This document shows positions 44,214 to 52,956 of a DNA stretch of 64,000 bases, one piece after another. The position numbers and the translations under genes were made by a program. Origin of the DNA: Lentibacillus sp. Marseille-P4043 (lineage in GTDB: Bacteria > Bacillota > Bacilli > Bacillales > Amphibacillaceae); the NCBI RefSeq assembly GCF_900258515.1, contig NZ_LT984884.1, positions 1,680,176-1,744,175 of the forward strand, written 5' to 3'. The notes under the pieces are model-generated. The model did no database searches, was not told the origin of the DNA, and saw only the letters and a list, made by a program, of their open reading frames with translations. Positions within the stretch are counted from its first letter, which is position 1; the number at the start of each line of letters is the position of its first letter.

Positions 44214-44300
44214 GGGGGACATGGGGGACAGGTTAACTGTCCCGGCTGAAATCGCCTACAACACGGGGTTCTGGGACGAGGACTTGTCCCATGTCCCTTG
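44214..44300. repeat. Palindromic repeat copy 16, diverged subfamily C
   Basis: Left arm GGGGGACATGGGGGACAGG, loop GGCTGAAATCGCC, right arm shortened (GGACTTGTCCCATGTCCC). First member of the loop type (CTGAAAT...ACGGGGTT) that dominates the rest of the window. Confidence 0.8.
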
Positions 44301-44302
44301 AA

Positions 44303-44342
44303 AAGTGCCCAGAGATTGTGACACTTATAGGAAGATGCACTT
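44303..44342 (+). repeat. Fragment copy of the 265-aa gene
   Basis: GTGCCCAGAGATTGTGACAC followed by TTATAGGAAGAT matches 45205-45237 inside the unknown gene downstream with few changes. A piece of a second, lost copy. Confidence 0.55.
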
Positions 44343-44558
44343 ACTTCCTTAACTTTTGGTTCGGAAATTTTAGTGTCAGTCCCCCCATTGCTCAGAATCC
44401 GAGTAAAAAAATCAAAATAGCACATTTGATTGTACTAAGATTGAATACCTTCTAAATAAAATGTTTTGTGGATCAGAAAGACGTAATACGAATATCCGCG
44501 TTTAAGTGGACTCTGTGGGATTGAGGATTCCACCCGAAATCACACTGAATTAGAAAGT

Positions 44559-44598
44559 GTAAGTCAGTTAATGTTTTGTTGACTGGCTTATATTTTTT
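44559..44598 (+). terminator. Hairpin terminator
   Basis: TAAGTCAGT / ACTGGCTTA stem (one G-U) with T-run, upstream of the 265-aa gene. Confidence 0.7.
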
Positions 44599-44694
44599 GC
44601 ATTTAGGAATAGTAAACTTTTTCTCTCGTATGCTAATATTTCTTAGATGAAAATTGAATGCAGAGAAAAATAAAAGATGGGAGAACTAATCTAA

Positions 44695-45492
44695 ATGGAA
44701 AAATTGTTAGATTGTAGTAATTTAGAATCAACATATAAATCAGTAGCAGATATTCTGGGTGTTCAAATATCAACTGTAGGAAAATTTATATTAAATAATA
44801 CATATCGATTTGAGATAAATAAGTATGGGTCTCTTGAATATAAAAATAGATTGGATGTTGACGACTTAGCAAATTCATTCAATGTTGCTGAGGAAAAAAT
44901 TGATTTTGATTATTTGACTGTCCAACACGTAGCTTCAATTTATGATAGAAATAGCCTTTTAACAAACGGTTTAATGAATATAAAAGATTTATTTACATCA
45001 GATAATGCTTTTCGTTCAAAATTAAAAGAATATGGTTTGGACACTGGGACAACAGCGAACGGGGAACCTTATATTGAACGTGAAGGTCAGATTGTTTCAA
45101 CTGATTATTTGCAACATCGTTTTAATAGGGATAGATGTATAAATGGATTTTTAACTTGGATTGATGCACAGACGGATAGCAATGTTAGCAACATAAGAGA
45201 GTGTCCAGAGATTGTATCACATATTGGAAGATATATACTCGATAGCTATGCATTAGAAAAGGATTGGATCCGTAATTCTGAATCCTCTGTGATCTCTTTT
45301 AAGGTGGCTTTGGAGGAAATACTAGATATCAATCATATCCCGGTCACAAAACAACATCTTTTACTGAGTGCAATTGATTGTTTATTAAAATTTCATGTGG
45401 GTTATAAGGATTACAAAACTATAATGATTTTCTTAAAGGAAAATATATCAATTGATGCATCCAGAATAATAGACATTAGAAGTTTTTCCTAA
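44695..45492 (+). CDS. Hypothetical protein, 265 aa
   Basis: Not recognised. The N-terminus (ESTYKSVADILGVQISTVGKFI) could be a helix-turn-helix; the rest is predicted mixed alpha with an acidic-helical C-terminus (IDINHIPVTKQHLLLSAID-like). No membrane segment or signal peptide. TGGGAGAAC stands before the ATG and a strong terminator follows, so it is a single transcription unit. A fragment of a second copy lies at 44303. Its place next to a recombinase and DarTG suggests accessory, possibly defence-related DNA. Confidence 0.7.
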   Translation: MEKLLDCSNLESTYKSVADILGVQISTVGKFILNNTYRFEINKYGSLEYKNRLDVDDLANSFNVAEEKIDFDYLTVQHVASIYDRNSLLTNGLMNIKDLFTSDNAFRSKLKEYGLDTGTTANGEPYIEREGQIVSTDYLQHRFNRDRCINGFLTWIDAQTDSNVSNIRECPEIVSHIGRYILDSYALEKDWIRNSESSVISFKVALEEILDINHIPVTKQHLLLSAIDCLLKFHVGYKDYKTIMIFLKENISIDASRIIDIRSFS

Positions 45493-45612
45493 TTGCGTAG
45501 AATAATGGCGTGGAAATATAATTCCACGCCATTATTTTAATTTCCAAACTTTTTTTTGCAGGATTTTGGCTAGTATAGTAGAATCTAATAAAGAGAAATT
45601 ATTGCGTAGAAT
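45492..45612 (+). repeat. Direct repeat ATTGCGTAGAAT flanking a terminator
   Basis: ATTGCGTAGAAT occurs at 45492-45503 and again at 45601-45612, just before the tyrosine recombinase gene. Possible recombinase binding or attachment sequence. Confidence 0.45.
45501..45540 (+). terminator. Strong terminator
   Basis: AATAATGGCGTGGAA / TTCCACGCCATTATT, 15-bp perfect stem with T-run, after the 265-aa gene. Confidence 0.9.
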
Positions 45613-45642
45613 TATTTAAAGGCATTTTAGGGGAGATTGCAT

Positions 45643-46464
45643 TTGCTTATACAGTTTCAAAAGGAAGGACTAAAAGGTAAATCTGCTACAACCATTAAAA
45701 CATACATGCATTGCCTTGAACAATTTAATAAATGGCTTGCTGGTAGTGATACGAACATAGAAGATTTTTCTCGATCTGATGTTCAACAATATATTGATTA
45801 TTTAGCAGCAAAGAAAAAAAGTGCCTCAACCATTAATAAAATTTGGAATGCGATAAAGAAGTATAGTAAGTTTGTTGGTAAAGAGGACTGTATCGAAGAC
45901 ATATCAGTTGTAAAAGCACCAGATTATAAAAAGGAAGCGCCACAAGCGTTATCAAAAAACGAACGTAATCGTTTGATTTGTGATATTGACCGGAGCAGGA
46001 ATAAAAGGGATTTCGCTATTATTATGGTGTTATTAAACACGGGTATTCGAGTGTCTGAATTAGTTTCTATTGATCGTTCAGATATTGAAATAAGTGAAAG
46101 AAAAGGAAAGTTAACAGTAGTTGGGAAAGGAAATAAAGAAAGAACTATTCCTTTAAATGCTGAAGTAAGGCGTGCAATTGATAAATACTTATATCAACGA
46201 ATCGATGATTATCCAGCCATATTCTTGAGTAATAGAGGAAAAAGGATCAGTGTAAGAACGGTACAAAATCTTGTTCATAAATATGGATATCACGTTCATC
46301 AGCTCCGTCATACATTTATTACGGATTTGCAGAGAAGTGGAGCGGATTTAACACTCATTCAATCGCTAAGTGGTCATTCATCATTGGGCATGTTATCACG
46401 TTACTCCATGCCAACACAAGAGGATAAACAAAATGCTGTGGAAATGCTTTATAAGCATGAATGA
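45643..46464 (+). CDS. Tyrosine recombinase (XerC/D-like)
   Basis: Site-specific recombinase of 273 aa. N-terminal SAM-like core-binding domain (KSATTIKTYMHCLEQFNKWL), then the catalytic set: R in TGIRVSELV, K in VVGKGNKERTIPL, H-x-x-R in HQLRHTF, H in SGHSSL and the nucleophile Y in SRYS. It looks active. The start is probably TTG 45643, 8 nt behind AGGGGAG (another TTG at 45637 is too close). It likely moves or resolves this accessory stretch. Confidence 0.88.
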   Translation: MLIQFQKEGLKGKSATTIKTYMHCLEQFNKWLAGSDTNIEDFSRSDVQQYIDYLAAKKKSASTINKIWNAIKKYSKFVGKEDCIEDISVVKAPDYKKEAPQALSKNERNRLICDIDRSRNKRDFAIIMVLLNTGIRVSELVSIDRSDIEISERKGKLTVVGKGNKERTIPLNAEVRRAIDKYLYQRIDDYPAIFLSNRGKRISVRTVQNLVHKYGYHVHQLRHTFITDLQRSGADLTLIQSLSGHSSLGMLSRYSMPTQEDKQNAVEMLYKHE

Positions 46465-46529
46465 CGGTGATGACGGCAGTGACAACAGAATAAAGATTTT
46501 ATATAATTATAGAAATTGGATGTGCATAT

Positions 46530-47159
46530 ATGATAGTTGAAAAGTTGCTTTATCATATTACTGATTTAAATAATCTTGAATCCATTCTTCAACATGGTGG
46601 TCTTTTAGCTCACAACACGATAGAGGAAAAAAGTGTTGAATATGAAAATATTGCACATAATAGTATTCAAAACAAAAGAACAATGAAGACTGTGCCACTT
46701 CCGCCCAACGGCAATTTACATGATTACGTTCCATTTTACTTTGCTCCTAAATCTCCAATGTTATATGCAATTCGTAAAGGGCAAGTGGAAGGATATGAAC
46801 ATGGGCAAGGTCATATCATTTATTTAGTTTCTAGAACGGATATTATACACTATGCAGGATTAGAGTATGTATTTACCGATGGCCATGCTATTATGGGGTT
46901 TACTGATTTTTACAAGGATCTAAAACATATAGATAAAATTGATTGGGAAGTTATGCAATCCAAGTATTGGTTTGATAGGGAAGATGACCCAGATAGAAAA
47001 AGGCGTCGACAAGCAGAATTTTTAGTTCACAAATTTATTCCATTTGATTTTATATTAGGATTTGCTGTTAAAAATGAGTCAATAAAGTTACAAGTAGAAA
47101 ATTTAATACATAAATATGATTACGATAAGTTTGTCGCAATTCGAAATTGGTACTACTAA
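46530..47159 (+). CDS. darT: DarT toxin, DNA ADP-ribosyltransferase
   Basis: 209 aa. DarT-type fold: YHITDLNNLESILQHGGLLAHN at the N-terminus (NAD-binding), PFYFAPKSPMLYAI and the catalytic glutamate in RRRQAEFLVH at about residue 161. Family members modify thymidine in single-stranded DNA with ADP-ribose and act as abortive anti-phage toxins. DarG follows 16 nt downstream. The ATG at 46530 has only a weak GGATG, which fits low toxin translation. Confidence 0.93.
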   Translation: MIVEKLLYHITDLNNLESILQHGGLLAHNTIEEKSVEYENIAHNSIQNKRTMKTVPLPPNGNLHDYVPFYFAPKSPMLYAIRKGQVEGYEHGQGHIIYLVSRTDIIHYAGLEYVFTDGHAIMGFTDFYKDLKHIDKIDWEVMQSKYWFDREDDPDRKRRRQAEFLVHKFIPFDFILGFAVKNESIKLQVENLIHKYDYDKFVAIRNWYY

Positions 47160-47175
47160 GATGGAGGTGAATAAA

Positions 47176-48207
47176 ATGATTATCTTAAAACAGGGCAATC
47201 TTCTTGAAGATGAAGCGGAAGCACTAGTAAATACTGTAAACTGCGTAGGTGTAATGGGAAAGGGGATTGCGCTTCAATTCAAACAGGCATATCCCAAAGT
47301 GTTTTCAGTTTATCAACAGGCCTGTCGCCGTAAAGAGGTTGTACCGGGAAAAATGCATGTGGTTGAAACGAAATCCTTGTTTAATCCAAAGTATGTCGTT
47401 AATTTCCCGACAAAACGTCATTGGAAAAATAAATCCCAGATGAGTGATATTAAATCTGGCCTAGAAGATTTAATAAAGGTTATTAAAGAATTAAATATCA
47501 AGTCAATTGCCATACCGCCACTTGGATGTGGAAACGGTGGGTTAAAATGGTCAGAGGTATATCCTATAATTGAAACAGCCTTCGAACAATTATCAAATGT
47601 TGATGTTCATCTCTATGAACCAGCAGGAAGCCCAAAACCTGACAAAATTAAGATTCGAACGGACCGACCAAAAATTACAAGAGCCAGAGCGTTATTCTTA
47701 ATGCTTATGAATGATTACTCTATACCGGGATACAAACTGTCTTTATTAGAAGTACAAAAGTTAGCATACTTTCTGCAAATAGTTGGTGAACCGCTCAGGC
47801 TAAGATTCGAAAAGGGCAAATTTGGTCCATATGCTGATAATCTAAATCACGTATTGGAACGATTAGATGGTCATTTTATACGAGGATTTGGTGACAGAAG
47901 CAGAGATGCCGAAATATATTTAATTGGTAATGCAACTGATTATGCTGAGCAATTTTTAAAGGATGACCGGGAAGCATTTGAACATCTGGAAAAAGTAAGA
48001 GATATTATTCAAGGGTTTGAGACACCGTACGGATTAGAATTGCTTGCAACGGTTCACTGGGTTGCAGACAATAAACCAGAAATACAAGATGATGTACAAA
48101 AAATAGTAGAGGAAGTTCATAACTGGAATGAGCGGAAGCGTAAGATATTTAAAGAGAAGCATATTGGGAAGGCATGGGAGCATTTGAATGTTATTGGATT
48201 AATATAA
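47176..48207 (+). CDS. darG: DarG antitoxin, macrodomain ADP-ribosylglycohydrolase
   Basis: 343 aa. Residues 1-155 are a macrodomain (GNLLEDEAEALVNTVNCVGVMGKGIALQFK; PPLGCGNGGLKW), which removes ADP-ribose from DNA. Residues about 170-343 are the helical C-terminal domain that binds DarT (SLLEVQKLAYFLQ, EKGKFGPYADNL). The ATG at 47176 is chosen because GGAGGTGA lies 5-6 nt before it; this is far stronger than the DarT site, as expected for an antitoxin in second position. Confidence 0.93.
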   Translation: MIILKQGNLLEDEAEALVNTVNCVGVMGKGIALQFKQAYPKVFSVYQQACRRKEVVPGKMHVVETKSLFNPKYVVNFPTKRHWKNKSQMSDIKSGLEDLIKVIKELNIKSIAIPPLGCGNGGLKWSEVYPIIETAFEQLSNVDVHLYEPAGSPKPDKIKIRTDRPKITRARALFLMLMNDYSIPGYKLSLLEVQKLAYFLQIVGEPLRLRFEKGKFGPYADNLNHVLERLDGHFIRGFGDRSRDAEIYLIGNATDYAEQFLKDDREAFEHLEKVRDIIQGFETPYGLELLATVHWVADNKPEIQDDVQKIVEEVHNWNERKRKIFKEKHIGKAWEHLNVIGLI

Positions 48208-48212
48208 AATTT

Positions 48213-48246
48213 AAGCCCTACTCTAATTGGAGTGGGGTATTTTTTG
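48213..48246 (+). terminator. Terminator of darTG
   Basis: CCCTACTC / GAGTGGGG stem (one G-U) with T-run, 8 nt after the darG stop. Confidence 0.85.
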
Positions 48247-48420
48247 ATTTGATTTTTTTTACTACTCTAATGAAAAACGTAGGAAATATGAATAATATTG
48301 AGATTAGCGTGATATGTTGTTGCCTTATATGTTGTAATTATTAACAATAAACGTAAGTCAAATATTACAGTGTGTTCGATAAAATATATTTCTTCAATTA
48401 TAATAATATGCAAATACTAT

Positions 48421-48509
48421 GGGACATGGGGACAGGTTAACTGTCCCAGCTGAAATCCCCTCAATCACGGGGTTTTTGACTGGGACAACAAACCTGTCCC
48501 CATGTCCCA
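48421..48509. repeat. Palindromic repeat copy 17, subfamily C
   Basis: TTAACTGTCCCAGCTGAAAT left half, ACGGGGTTTTTGACTGGGAC right half. It lies 19 bp upstream of the sigV promoter. Confidence 0.9.
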
Positions 48510-48527
48510 AAACTTTTTTCTCGTAAT

Positions 48528-48557
48528 TTACAACTTTTTTTCTAGGCTATGCGTCTA
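48528..48557 (+). promoter_or_regulatory. ECF sigma-type promoter of sigV
   Basis: TTACAAC, 17 nt, then CGTCTA. This AAC/CGTC pattern with 16-17 nt spacing is that of SigV/SigX/SigW promoters and suggests autoregulation. Confidence 0.72.
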
Positions 48558-48608
48558 TTAGATGTGACACCTGGGAGGTAGTATTGAACTAAAAGGAGCT
48601 CTCTCTTC

Positions 48609-49100
48609 ATGAAGAAAAACAGATCAGATGATAAAGTTATAGCGTTTATTATAGAGAATCAAGAAAATTTTTATCGGTTGGCATTTAGTTATGTGAAAAA
48701 TGTTGCGGATGCGCTGGACATTGTTCAAGAATCTATTGAAAAGGCGGTATTGAAAAGAGAGTCTTTGAAGGATGATCAATCCGTGAAAAGCTGGTTTTAT
48801 AAAATAATTGTTCATTCATCCTTAGACTTTTTGCGGAAGAACAAGAAAATGTCATTGATCGATGAGGAATCATTAGAATATTTTCTTTCCGGCCAAAATG
48901 ATACATATCAAGACATCGATTTAAAACGATCGTTGGATCAACTGCCAATCAAATTTAAAAGTGTTATTATATTACGATTTTTTGAGGACTTAAAGATTGA
49001 TGAAGTGGCGGAAGTTTTGAATGAAAATAAGAACACGATAAAAACTCGATTATATAGGGCGCTTGAATTGCTGCGTGTGGAAATGGATGAAAAGCATTGA
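48609..49100 (+). CDS. sigV: ECF sigma factor SigV
   Basis: 163 aa. Sigma-70 region 2 (FYRLAFSYVKNVADALDIVQESIEKA) and region 4 (LPIKFKSVIILRFFEDLKIDEVAEVL, then KTRLYRALELL). The B. subtilis SigV is released when RsiV is cleaved after lysozyme binding. Assignment to SigV rather than another ECF factor rests on the DUF3298 anti-sigma gene that follows 30 nt later. AAAGGAGC precedes the ATG. Confidence 0.88.
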   Translation: MKKNRSDDKVIAFIIENQENFYRLAFSYVKNVADALDIVQESIEKAVLKRESLKDDQSVKSWFYKIIVHSSLDFLRKNKKMSLIDEESLEYFLSGQNDTYQDIDLKRSLDQLPIKFKSVIILRFFEDLKIDEVAEVLNENKNTIKTRLYRALELLRVEMDEKH

Positions 49101-49130
49101 ATCATTATACGACGTTGGAGGCTGGATGTT

Positions 49131-50018
49131 GTGAATAAAAAATTAGAAGCGTTGAAAAAGGAGTATGAGGATACACCAATTCCAAAAGATCTGGATAAGG
49201 TGGTGCAAAAGGCAATAAAACCAAAAAGAAAAAAACCGCGTCGTCCAAATCCGAAATGGGTAATTGGCTTAGCAGCAGCGGTGTTGACTTTTATGGTAAG
49301 TATCAATACGAGCCCGACATTTGCGAAGAATTTATCTACCATACCAGTTGTTGGACCGATCATAGAGGTGTTAACGGTCATGGAGATCCAGGTGGATGAG
49401 GATAATTACGACGCAGATATAAAAGTTCCACAGGTGAATAATTTGGAGGATAAAGAACTTGAAAATAGCCTGAACCAGAAATATTTGGATGAAAGTCAAC
49501 AATTATATGAAACGTTCTCTAAACGGATGGAGGATATGGAGGAAAAGGGTGAGGGTCATTTAAGCGTTGATTCTGATTATGAAGTGGTGACAGATGACGA
49601 GCTTATCTTTTCAATCAAACAAATTGTCGTAGAAACAGAAGCATCTTCGTATACAACTGTTACATACGACACGATCGACAAGCAAAAGCAAATTATGCTG
49701 ACTTTACCAATTTTATTTAAAAACGACCAGTATATTGACACGATCAGTGAAAACATTAAAGAACAAATGATAAATCGAATGAAAAAAGATCCGAATAAAA
49801 TTTATTGGGTTGGCAATTCGGGCATAGAAGAATTACCTGACGATGAGCTATTTGATCACATCGATGTGAATCAAAGTTTTTATATTAACAACGACCATAA
49901 ATTGGTGATCGCTTTTGATGAGTATGATGTTGCACCTGGTTATATGGGAGCAGTTGAATTTGTTATCCCAACGGAAAAGATTTCAAACGATTTAGCAGGG
50001 GATAAATATATTAAATAG
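49131..50018 (+). CDS. rsiV: Anti-sigma factor RsiV, lysozyme sensor
   Basis: 295 aa. Cytoplasmic sigma-binding N-terminus of about 50 residues, one transmembrane helix at about 44-62 (WVIGLAAAVLTFMVSI), then an extracellular DUF3298-type domain (NLEDKELENSLNQKYLD, HKLVIAFDEYDVAPGYMG). In B. subtilis RsiV binds lysozyme directly and is then cleaved by signal peptidase. GTG start with GGAGG 9 nt upstream. Confidence 0.9.
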   Translation: MNKKLEALKKEYEDTPIPKDLDKVVQKAIKPKRKKPRRPNPKWVIGLAAAVLTFMVSINTSPTFAKNLSTIPVVGPIIEVLTVMEIQVDEDNYDADIKVPQVNNLEDKELENSLNQKYLDESQQLYETFSKRMEDMEEKGEGHLSVDSDYEVVTDDELIFSIKQIVVETEASSYTTVTYDTIDKQKQIMLTLPILFKNDQYIDTISENIKEQMINRMKKDPNKIYWVGNSGIEELPDDELFDHIDVNQSFYINNDHKLVIAFDEYDVAPGYMGAVEFVIPTEKISNDLAGDKYIK

Positions 50019-50333
50019 CTGGCTTTTAATGGAGGTTGTTTTCGCATTGTTTGTTGCTGTCTGCCCCGCAACTCGTACAAGTTCGTAAATCTTAAGGGGC
50101 TGGGGATCTTCTTTAGGTGCACGGTTTTAGGAGGCATCGCAACTAAACTTTTCGGACGGGGGTAATCGCATTCCCAGGACGTAGCAATCTTAGCCATGTT
50201 GTGCAATTGTGAGGGGTCCCGCCGATTCTGTTAAAAGGGAAGGCTGGCTAAGAGCAGACTCGTGCTTCTATACATGTTTTATTTTGTTTATCCAAGGCAT
50301 CATAGATTTTCAGAACATCTGGGGGAAATTATT
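50019..50333. other. Intergenic region between rsiV and deacetylase, GC-richer
   Basis: No convincing ORF. The stretch 50075-50245 is clearly richer in G and C than its surroundings (CCCCGCAACTCG, CGGACGGGGG, GGGGTCCCGCC) and could be a structured RNA leader or a remnant. I see no known riboswitch signature and no clear SigV box. Confidence 0.45.
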
Positions 50334-51230
50334 ATGAAGAGACGAAGACATTTGAATCGTAGGGGGAAACTGCTGGTATTGGTTCTCTCAATCTTATCTT
50401 TATTTTTTCTTGTTGGGTTAATGGACTATGCGAAAAAAGGCGCTGATCCAAAAGCAACCAAACCAGCAGAGCAATCAATGTCTACAATTGGACCGAAAAA
50501 GACGTTTACGGATTCCAAACTTAATCATTCTATTCTAGAGAAAAAAGTGCAAGAACGTCAGAAAAAAGTAGCAGAAAAACGAGAACATCAACGTATAAAA
50601 GACCAAAAAGGCAAGGCGATATATTTAACATTCGACGATGGACCAACGACTGATACAAGCCAATTGCTGGATGTACTTGAACATTATAATGTGCAAGCGA
50701 CTTTCTTTATGATTGGACCTAGAATTGAAAACAATCCGGAAGTTGTCAAACGAATGGCAGAATTGGGATTAGGGTTAGGGCTGCATGGTATATCCCATAG
50801 CGTTGGACAAATATATAGCTCCCAAACAGCGCCATTGAAAGAAATGAGGCAAGATCAACGTATAGTAGAAGAAGTAACAGGCAATCACACCCAACTTGTG
50901 CGACTTCCTTATGGCAGTGTACCGTATTTAACAGAGGACATGCGGTATTTACTATATAAAAACGGGTTTCAAATATGGGATTGGAATGTGGACAGCAGGG
51001 ATTGGGAATTAGGGGATGGCCAATTTGTCAACAAAACCATTCAAGAAATTGAAAAGGTTGAGGAACAAGGAGAAACCCCAGTCGTACTCATGCATGATCA
51101 ACCAGAGACGATCCACTATTTACCAAAATTGCTAAGTTACCTTCAAAAAAATGGCTACCAAACAAAGAAAATAACAAAAGAAGTACCAGCAATAACCTTC
51201 ACATGCAACGGCCGATGCTACGCAATTTGA
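50334..51230 (+). CDS. Polysaccharide (peptidoglycan) deacetylase
   Basis: 298 aa. Basic N-terminus and one signal-anchor helix at about 14-33 (LLVLVLSILSLFFLVGLMDYA), a lysine-rich coiled linker, then an NodB domain from about 98: TFDDGPTTDTS (catalytic and metal Asp), HGISHSVGQ (metal His pair), RLPYGS and DWNVDSRDW, ending VVLMHD. Deacetylating N-acetylglucosamine makes the wall resist lysozyme. Its place behind sigV-rsiV suggests it is part of that response (OatA plays this part in B. subtilis). ATG behind GGGGGAAA. Confidence 0.9.
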   Translation: MKRRRHLNRRGKLLVLVLSILSLFFLVGLMDYAKKGADPKATKPAEQSMSTIGPKKTFTDSKLNHSILEKKVQERQKKVAEKREHQRIKDQKGKAIYLTFDDGPTTDTSQLLDVLEHYNVQATFFMIGPRIENNPEVVKRMAELGLGLGLHGISHSVGQIYSSQTAPLKEMRQDQRIVEEVTGNHTQLVRLPYGSVPYLTEDMRYLLYKNGFQIWDWNVDSRDWELGDGQFVNKTIQEIEKVEEQGETPVVLMHDQPETIHYLPKLLSYLQKNGYQTKKITKEVPAITFTCNGRCYAI

Positions 51231-51235
51231 TGAGT

Positions 51236-51357
51236 GGGACATGGGGAGCGGGGGTCACGGGGAGCGCGGGACATGGGGACAGGTTAACTGTCCCAGCTGG
51301 GAACCCTTATAACACGGGGGTTTTGGGGTGGGACAAGGGACCTGTCCCCATGTCCCA
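51236..51357. repeat. Palindromic repeat copy 18 with extra left arm
   Basis: Core at about 51268-51357, subfamily C. A broken left arm (GGGACATGGGGAGCGGGGGTC) precedes it, as at 14.0 kb. Confidence 0.85.
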
Positions 51358-51360
51358 CTC

Positions 51361-51389
51361 TTGCGCTTTTTGTCGTATTGTGCTATTAT
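51361..51389 (+). promoter_or_regulatory. Promoter of the PyrR-controlled transporter
   Basis: TTGCGC at 51361-51366, 17 nt, TATTAT at 51384-51389 with an upstream TG (extended -10). Confidence 0.6.
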
Positions 51390-51404
51390 AATCGACTATA
51401 GAAT

Positions 51405-51575
51405 CCCTTTTAATTTAGTCCAGTGAGGCTAAAAAGGAGCAAATGAACGTTGTACGGAATACGTTTGTGATTTATCATGCCCTTTTGTCCACTTGGATGA
51501 AAGGGCATTTTTATTGTAAGGTCACACAAATATAAAAATCTTTTAAACGAGTCCTGAGAGACTTGAAAGGAGCAG
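51405..51575 (+). promoter_or_regulatory. PyrR attenuator with two PyrR binding loops
   Basis: AGTCCAGTGAGGCT (51417-51430) fits the PyrR loop consensus ARUCCNGNGAGGYU and is closed by CTTTT / AAAAG. A terminator TGCCCTTT / AAAGGGCA with T-run follows at 51478-51515. A second PyrR-type loop AGTCCTGAGAGACT (51550-51563) lies just before the ribosome binding site GAAAGGAG. UMP-bound PyrR would promote termination, and at the second site could hide the ribosome binding site. Confidence 0.85.
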
Positions 51576-51581
51576 GAAAAT

Positions 51582-52808
51582 ATGAAATATCGTAATAAAA
51601 CAGTCGTAGCTTCTGTGACAGGTTTGACACTTGAGGGCATGGATATCATGTTCATTTCCTTTGCGATGTCCCTGATTGTGGCGGATTTTAATGTTGGGTT
51701 GACGACGGGAGGGCTTATTTCTTCTGTCACCAACATCGGCATGCTTGTCGGTGGAATGATTTTTGGTATCTTGGCTGATCGATTTGGCCGGGTACGTGTG
51801 TTTACTTATACAATCTTTTTGTTTGCCATTGGTACGGCTTTAACGGGAGTGGCCGCGAATATTGAGCAGGTATATATATTCCGGTTTATTGCAGGTTTAG
51901 GCGCTGGTGGTGAATATGGGATTGGGATGGCACTCGTTGCAGAAGCTTGGCCGAAAAATAAGCAAGGGCGTGCATCGTCATATGTCAGCGTTGGCGCACA
52001 ATTTGGCGTGATTATCGCTGCTATTCTCAGCTCGATATTGTTGCCGCTATTTGGCTGGAGAGCGTTGTTTTTCGTTGGTGTTATTCCAGTTATATTCGCT
52101 TATTTTGTTAGAAAAAATCTAAAAGAATCACCTGCTTGGCTGGCTGCTCAAAAACAAAAGCCATCCATCCAAAAACAAGGTAAGTTGATTCAGTTGGTAA
52201 ACACACCGAAAATGGCCCTGACAACTGCGGGATTGGCGATCATGGCTACAGTGCAAATTGCTGGCTATAATGGCTTGATGATTTGGTTGCCGACCATGTT
52301 ACAGAGGACGCAAGGATTATCGGTTTCAAGTTCAGCTATTTGGACAATCAGTACAGCAGTAGGCATGATTTTGGGCATGCTGACGTTTGGCAGATTTATT
52401 GACCGATTTGGACTGAAAACCGCTTATGGTATTTTCCTGCTTGCATCTGCCGCAGCCGTATTTTTATATGCCTATGCTACTGGCAGTGCAGGTGTATTGA
52501 TTGGCGGCGCGATCGTCGGATTTTTTTCCAATGGAATGTTTGCCGGATATGGTGCATTGATCAGCCGCTTCTACCGAGTGGACATCCGAAGCACAGCAAC
52601 AAACTCCATCTTTAACTTTGGCAGGGCAGTGGGTGGCTTGTCCCCTATTCTAGTTGGGTTTATCTTGGAGCATGCGACCATGTCTGTTGCGATGCTATAT
52701 CTTGCAGGGCTCTACTGCATTTCATTTATCGTCATGCTTAGCCTGCGTGGAGATAAGCAAGGAACCGGGCGCGGGCATGAGATTAATAAGGTTTCAGAAG
52801 CGGTTTAA
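51582..52808 (+). CDS. MFS transporter under PyrR control (AAHS-like)
   Basis: 408 aa, twelve transmembrane helices. MFS motif A is present as GILADRFGRVRVF and again as GRFIDRFGLKTAYG; RFIAGLGAGGEYGIGMALVAE is typical of the aromatic acid:H+ symporter/sugar-transporter branch. Sequence alone would suggest an aromatic or organic acid. The PyrR attenuator just upstream implies a pyrimidine-related substrate such as orotate, dihydroorotate or carbamoyl-aspartate. Single gene followed by a strong terminator. Ribosome binding site AAAGGAGCAGG. Confidence 0.88.
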   Translation: MKYRNKTVVASVTGLTLEGMDIMFISFAMSLIVADFNVGLTTGGLISSVTNIGMLVGGMIFGILADRFGRVRVFTYTIFLFAIGTALTGVAANIEQVYIFRFIAGLGAGGEYGIGMALVAEAWPKNKQGRASSYVSVGAQFGVIIAAILSSILLPLFGWRALFFVGVIPVIFAYFVRKNLKESPAWLAAQKQKPSIQKQGKLIQLVNTPKMALTTAGLAIMATVQIAGYNGLMIWLPTMLQRTQGLSVSSSAIWTISTAVGMILGMLTFGRFIDRFGLKTAYGIFLLASAAAVFLYAYATGSAGVLIGGAIVGFFSNGMFAGYGALISRFYRVDIRSTATNSIFNFGRAVGGLSPILVGFILEHATMSVAMLYLAGLYCISFIVMLSLRGDKQGTGRGHEINKVSEAV

Positions 52809-52848
52809 TGGAAGTTGAAAGGGAAGAACGACATTGTTTTGTGAGAAG

Positions 52849-52893
52849 AAAAAGGCACAATGATCGGCAATAAAACCGCTCGTTGTGCCTTTT
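52849..52893 (+). terminator. Terminator after MFS gene
   Basis: AAAGGCACAATG / CGTTGTGCCTTT stem (one mismatch) with T-run. Confidence 0.88.
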
Positions 52894-52956
52894 CCGATTG
52901 CCCCCATTAAGAATAACGGGTTCTCTTTAAGGGTGCAAAAACAATAAATAACAATA

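Noticed and set aside
49940..50206. 88-aa minus-strand ORF after rsiV
   Set aside because: It overlaps the rsiV 3' end, has no ribosome binding site and shows no recognisable domain. Its openness comes from the GC-rich stretch.
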